Shown piece by piece: positions 61,294 through 64,000 of a stretch of DNA of 64,000 nucleotides. Made by a program: the position numbers and the translations under genes. The stretch's first letter is position 1, and each line of letters opens with the position of its first letter. Origin of the DNA: Melioribacter sp051488665 (GTDB lineage: Bacteria > Bacteroidota > Ignavibacteria > Ignavibacteriales > Melioribacteraceae); the NCBI RefSeq assembly GCF_051488665.1, contig NZ_JBPSEG010000002.1, positions 186,001 through 250,000 on the forward strand. Reading direction: 5' to 3'. The notes below the pieces were generated by a model. It saw only the letters and a program-made list of their open reading frames with translations. It did not search any database and was not told where the DNA came from.

Positions 61294-61448
61294 TTTATAA
61301 CTCTTTTTTTTGATTTGCAATTAATAACGGCAAGTATAAAAAAATAATTTGTAAAACGCAGAGATTAAGGAAGAGAATCCAAGTATAATATATTCATCTA
61401 CTCTATGTTAAATCGAAGCTAATATTTTTTATAAAGATAAAGTGTAAA

Positions 61449-63182
61449 TTACTTCATCAGAATCATTTTTCTAATTTCCGATTTTCCGTTATAATAAATT
61501 CCGTAGAAATAAATTCCGGATGCGTATTGGCTGCCGTTCCAACTTACGATATGTTTTCCTTCAATTTGATTTCCTTGATAGATTATCTCTGCCTCTCTGC
61601 CCAGCGCGTCAAACACAACAATTTTTACATTGCCCGCTTCGGGAATATAATACTCAATATTGGTAACAGGGTTAAACGGATTGGGATAGTTTTGTTTAAG
61701 ATAAAATGCATTTGCTATTGCCGTTTCGTTTCCTTTGACAGAAGTAATCTTATCCACAGATAATGCAGCATCTATACTTTTATTCTTTCCTAAGTTTACA
61801 ACGGTTATTCTCAAAGAATCGATATTTTTAGCCAGAACATCGTCTGGTATTATTAGCGACAACTCGCTTCCTTTGTACGGATCGGGCGCTACGTTAATAT
61901 CCGATACGGCGTAGTTGGTATCGCCCTCGGCTTCAACTTTAACCAGATGCTCGTCTCCCGGATAGCTCGTAACAAATTTAATTTCCAGTCCTTTGTCATA
62001 ATAAAAATCGGATGTATCGAGCGATAAAATGAAATTATAATTTGCCCTGGTAATTTTATTCAGGTTTACGGTAGGGAAATAATTTTCCTGCCATTTTAGA
62101 GTCGAGTTGGCGGGCAGAACGGCAGGTTCAAAAAATTCGTGCGAATTGCCCGCCCACAATTCCACATATGGTCTTTTAACATTATCCGGGGACTCAAACG
62201 GATTGACATTCTCATAATCGTCAAATTTCCACGCCCATATTTTGATTCCCGGGGTAATATTATTATCCGCTATTCTGATCAAGCCTTCATCGTTGTCGTG
62301 ATTTATTACTCCCCAGTAATTAAGATTTTCATCATCCCACACATAAGCGATACCGTCGTTAACCCAATTCTTCCAATATCGTAACTTATCGAAATAATAG
62401 ATTCCCCTTTGTCCGGGGACCTGTTTTTCCTGCCCGGCAATATCGGGATACCAGGCGGGTATTTTTATTTTATCCGCGGGGACAATGATCTCCAGCCCGT
62501 CCGTACAAAACGGATTATTGCTGTCGGAACCTGGCGCCAGCGTCATACAAGTCCAGTACTCGTATTCGATATTTTCGTTTTTGTTGTTTTTAAGCTCCAC
62601 TTCGGTTTTAAGAACAGAGTTCCCTTTAACCAGCGTAATAGTATAATCGCATTCGATCTCCGTCATACCGTACTTCCACTTATTCGGATCGGCGCCCTTA
62701 AAATCTACCGTATCACGCCATCTCATAACACATATGATACTGTCTTCCGATTGATGAAGCACATTAAAATCCCACGGTAAAAACCAGGCTTTGCCGTGTT
62801 CCGGCTCCGTCAAAGTAGGGAATATGCCGCCGTATACCATCAACCATTTATAATAAAACCAATCCTGTTCGACTCCATACGGAACGCCTACTGGATTTCG
62901 GTAAAGCTGTTCGTGACCGGTCGGTTTATAAATAAGAGAGAGAATTCTACCGCCGAATTCGGGCGCCAATAATATTTTCAAATACTCGTTTTCAAGAATA
63001 TAGGCGTTGAATTTGACCGAGGTTGTGTCGAACGGCTCAGGAGAAAAAGAGTCAATCGAATTATCGTCGTTAAGCGTATATTTGAAAGTGTGCCAAGTAA
63101 TTAGAGTATCTTTCATGAAAGTCTGAGAAAACACTATAGACGAATAAACTACAAGCAGTATAAAAAATTTTATTAGTTTCAC
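61449..63182 (-). CDS. Secreted DUF5107-like protein with T9SS tail
   Basis: The 577-residue protein has a signal peptide (about 1-19) and a large beta-sandwich region with ILENEYLKILLAPEFGGRIL, YKWLMVYGGIFPTLTEPEHG and EYWTCMTLAPGSDSN, resembling DUF5107 proteins of galactose-mutarotase-like fold. A T9SS domain starts at about residue 495 (LKQNYPNPFNPVTNIEY). The start is GTG. It follows the GH30 gene by about 18 nt. Related proteins often occur in polysaccharide loci; no reaction can be assigned. Confidence 0.78.
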   Translation of the reverse strand: MKLIKFFILLVVYSSIVFSQTFMKDTLITWHTFKYTLNDDNSIDSFSPEPFDTTSVKFNAYILENEYLKILLAPEFGGRILSLIYKPTGHEQLYRNPVGVPYGVEQDWFYYKWLMVYGGIFPTLTEPEHGKAWFLPWDFNVLHQSEDSIICVMRWRDTVDFKGADPNKWKYGMTEIECDYTITLVKGNSVLKTEVELKNNKNENIEYEYWTCMTLAPGSDSNNPFCTDGLEIIVPADKIKIPAWYPDIAGQEKQVPGQRGIYYFDKLRYWKNWVNDGIAYVWDDENLNYWGVINHDNDEGLIRIADNNITPGIKIWAWKFDDYENVNPFESPDNVKRPYVELWAGNSHEFFEPAVLPANSTLKWQENYFPTVNLNKITRANYNFILSLDTSDFYYDKGLEIKFVTSYPGDEHLVKVEAEGDTNYAVSDINVAPDPYKGSELSLIIPDDVLAKNIDSLRITVVNLGKNKSIDAALSVDKITSVKGNETAIANAFYLKQNYPNPFNPVTNIEYYIPEAGNVKIVVFDALGREAEIIYQGNQIEGKHIVSWNGSQYASGIYFYGIYYNGKSEIRKMILMK

Positions 63183-63200
63183 GGATCAGCCTTTATTTAA

Positions 63201-64000
63201 TTAAAGAATTATAGTTATAAGAGCATGTGGAGGACTTTTATATCTGATAACCCGATTATCAAACCAGACCTGGAAATCTCTGTCGGCTTCCGATAAGTTA
63301 AGAATAGTAACCGAAATAGTTCCGTCACTATTTTGAAATGCAGTGGCAATAAAATAATCGCTGCTCGAAGTAGTCGCAATTCTTCTAGCTCCCGGACGGA
63401 TGAATTTAGAAAAATGTCCGAATGTATAAAACGGCGGATTATATTCAACTTCTCCGGTTGTAGAATTTGCAATTGCAATATTTCCCGGAACTTCACCGCC
63501 AGCATGACGCGGTCCGCCGTTTTCATCTAACAGCAAATTCCAGAAGACCCATCCCCGGGTCCAGTTATTCAAGTCAATGATAACATTTTTAGCCAGATTA
63601 AAAGCGTCCTCCCAGCTGCCGCCTACGCTTCCTTCCGTAAATAACAAACCTTTATCGGGATATGCATCGTGGACAATACGTACGTTATCAAAATGATCTC
63701 CGACGTACCAGTGAAATCCCATACCCCAGATATACTTCGATGCGACAGAATCATCATAGGCGACTTTTGCTCTCTGATACATCAACCCTCTATTATGGTC
63801 CCATATTAATAATTTAATATTATCATAACCGTTACTATGAAGCTCGGGACCGAGGTAATCGCGTACAAAATTCTTTTCTTCCTGAGCTGTAAAAATACAC
63901 GATTCCCATACTTGCACAGCCAGAGGTTCATTTTGCACAGTTAATCCCCATAAATCAATTCCTTCTTTACGATAAGCTTTCAGATATTTTATTATATATT
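63201..64000 (-). CDS. GH30-family glycoside hydrolase, 5' part outside window
   Basis: GH30 includes beta-1,6-galactanases, glucuronoxylanases and glucosylceramidases. The minus-strand frame stays open to the right edge (KAYRKEGIDLWGLTVQNEPL), so this is the C-terminal part of a longer gene; the GTG at 63936-63938 inside TVQNEP is not the start. The acid/base Glu is in TVQNEPL and the nucleophile Glu in LLFTEGSVGG, with FGHFSKFIRPGARRI and the beta-sandwich C-terminus. In this locus beta-1,6-galactan of pectic arabinogalactan is a plausible substrate. Confidence 0.88.
   Translation of the reverse strand, partial: YIIKYLKAYRKEGIDLWGLTVQNEPLAVQVWESCIFTAQEEKNFVRDYLGPELHSNGYDNIKLLIWDHNRGLMYQRAKVAYDDSVASKYIWGMGFHWYVGDHFDNVRIVHDAYPDKGLLFTEGSVGGSWEDAFNLAKNVIIDLNNWTRGWVFWNLLLDENGGPRHAGGEVPGNIAIANSTTGEVEYNPPFYTFGHFSKFIRPGARRIATTSSSDYFIATAFQNSDGTISVTILNLSEADRDFQVWFDNRVIRYKSPPHALITIIL

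Noticed and set aside
1..64000. Insertion sequences, prophage or integrase linked to the tRNA array
   Set aside because: No transposase, integrase or phage gene was recognised anywhere in the window.

Overview
The window looks like a chromosome segment from an Ignavibacteria-type member of the Bacteroidota/FCB group, possibly Melioribacter-like; this is inferred from content, since no marker comparison could be run. The indications are moderately AT-rich DNA, six exported proteins ending in the NYPNPFNP-type type IX secretion (T9SS) sorting domain, a TonB-dependent receptor without a SusD partner, a promoter with a Bacteroidota-like TAnnTTTG -7 element, and tRNA genes with no encoded CCA.

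Layout. (1) 1-6270, minus strand: the translation block thrS-infC-rpmI-rplT, a strong terminator, then pheS-pheT (pheT runs off the left edge). infC appears to start at an ATC codon. (2) 6281-7405: tRNA-Val(GAC), a broken tRNA-like sequence and tRNA-Leu(TAA) on the minus strand; on the plus strand a CAT-anticodon tRNA followed by four tandem ~110-bp units, each made of an intrinsic terminator plus a modified copy of the tRNA 3' half. (3) 7470-39540, minus strand: a large pectin/rhamnogalacturonan-I (RG-I) degradation region. It has polysaccharide lyases of families PL11, PL26, PL9 and PL22, glycoside hydrolases GH28, GH105 (two), GH2, GH115, GH106 and GH31, a NodB-type deacetylase, two exported proteins of unknown function, and the rhamnose entry genes rhaM, rhaT and rhaA. 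(4) 39803-46139: a T9SS beta-helix protein, a TonB-dependent receptor and rhamnulokinase RhaB. (5) 46352-57023, minus strand: a LacI-family regulator and a compact bacterial microcompartment (BMC) operon. The operon runs pduL, BMC-P, a small unknown protein, two BMC-H, acylating aldehyde dehydrogenase, BMC-H, three BMC-P, class II aldolase, an acetokinase-family kinase, lutC and a fused lutB-lutA. (6) 57253-64000: a divergent patatin-like gene and a beta-helix protein on the plus strand, then a phosphoesterase-like protein, a T9SS DUF5107-like protein and the 3' part of a GH30 enzyme on the minus strand.

How it fits together (inference from families). Endo- and exo-lyases (PL11, PL26, PL9) cut the RG-I and homogalacturonan backbone outside the cell. 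GH31, GH2, GH115, GH106 and GH30 trim side chains. GH105, GH28 and PL22 finish the oligosaccharides. The receptor imports fragments and RhaT imports L-rhamnose. RhaM, RhaA and RhaB convert rhamnose to rhamnulose-1-phosphate. The class II aldolase, tagged with a likely encapsulation helix, cleaves it to DHAP and L-lactaldehyde. In the BMC the aldehyde dehydrogenase gives lactyl-CoA, PduL gives lactyl-phosphate and the kinase gives lactate plus ATP. The LutBA/LutC complex oxidises lactate to pyruvate. This is the Planctomycetes/Verrucomicrobia (PVM)-type aldolase BMC, with no BMC-T shell protein, no diol dehydratase and no glycyl radical enzyme.

Regulation. A 25-bp sequence containing a perfect 20-bp palindrome occurs identically upstream of the BMC operon, just after a TTGACA-17-TATCTT promoter, and upstream of the LacI-family gene. 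This predicts repression of the BMC operon and autoregulation by that LacI protein.
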